In this document: positions 63,954-64,000 of the stretch, one piece after another
Layout: every line of letters begins with the position of its first letter
How positions within the stretch are numbered: position 1 is the stretch's first letter
Source: Aliiglaciecola sp. CAU 1673
GTDB taxonomy: Bacteria; Pseudomonadota; Gammaproteobacteria; Enterobacterales; Alteromonadaceae
Assembly: GCF_029223185.1 (NCBI RefSeq)
Contig: NZ_JARHUG010000011.1
Location: 99,583-163,582 of the forward strand
Direction of reading: 5' to 3'
Length of the DNA: 64,000 nucleotides
Made by a program: the position numbers and the translations under genes
The notes under the pieces: generated by a model
What the model saw: only the letters and a program-made list of their open reading frames with translations
Told to the model about the DNA's origin: nothing
Databases searched by the model: none

Positions 63954-64000
63954 ATGCTTAGAGACAAAACCCCCCAACAATATGAACTAGAAATGGTCGC
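63954..64000 (+). CDS. Transposase, IS1182-like, cut by window end
   Basis: An ATG at 63954 opens the frame M-L-R-D-K-T-P-Q-Q-Y-E-L-E-M-V. Short as it is, this matches the N-terminus of IS1182-type DDE transposases. Only 15 codons are visible; the rest is beyond the window. Confidence 0.55.
   Translation, partial: MLRDKTPQQYELEMV

Overview
The window looks like a chromosome segment of a marine-type gammaproteobacterium of the order Alteromonadales (Alteromonadaceae-like). This is inferred from the lgt-thyA pair, the rluA-rapA pair, a DUF3718 protein, a PrsT-like TPR lipoprotein, several large TonB-dependent receptors (TBDRs) and an SLC45-type sugar transporter. No tRNA, rRNA or CRISPR array was seen. 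The only mobile element is the start of a transposase cut by the right edge.

Region 1 (1-15.9 kb) is mostly housekeeping. It holds lgt (5' truncated), thyA, a two-gene signalling unit (receiver plus CheC-like protein, PAS plus GGDEF diguanylate cyclase), an AmpG-type permease, two uncharacterised proteins, a DUF3530 protein, rluA and rapA. After these come a PIN-PhoH ATPase, a periplasmic protein built from two DsbC-like halves, and a transglutaminase-like protein whose 3' end overlaps it convergently.

Region 2 (15.9-22.0 kb) is an accessory cassette. A TBDR is transcribed divergently from a dihaem cytochrome c, a MauG/CCP-type dihaem peroxidase and a parallel beta-helix protein with a C-terminal haem domain. 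The substrate is unknown.

Region 3 (22.2-36.2 kb) contains the probable operon cysG-tetR-creA, a chemoreceptor, a CadC-like membrane regulator divergent from a CHRD-domain lipoprotein, deaD, a PrsT-like TPR lipoprotein and an unlisted 56-residue small ORF set among strong hairpins.

Region 4 (36.2-63.3 kb) is a large starch/maltodextrin utilisation locus. It contains a GH13 alpha-glucosidase, two paralogous TBDRs, a pullulanase lipoprotein with three C-terminal repeats, a flavin-dependent tryptophan-halogenase-like protein, ompW, a family-3 solute-binding-like protein, a cyclomaltodextrinase-like GH13, a GH31 alpha-glucosidase, two more GH13 amylase lipoproteins, an esterase lipoprotein and an SLC45/MalT-type transporter. 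An identical 14-mer, TGAATACGTATGCA, lies upstream of five transcription units of this locus, always in the same orientation to the gene. I read it as the operator of a LacI-type (MalR-like) regulator encoded outside the window. The proposed flow is: lipoprotein amylases and pullulanase cut alpha-glucan, TBDRs import oligosaccharides, periplasmic GH31, GH13 and CDase enzymes trim them, the SLC45 transporter brings maltose-size sugars into the cytoplasm, and the cytoplasmic GH13 glucosidase releases glucose.

The right end (63.4-64 kb) has a DUF3718 protein, two consecutive hairpins and the first codons of an IS1182-like transposase.
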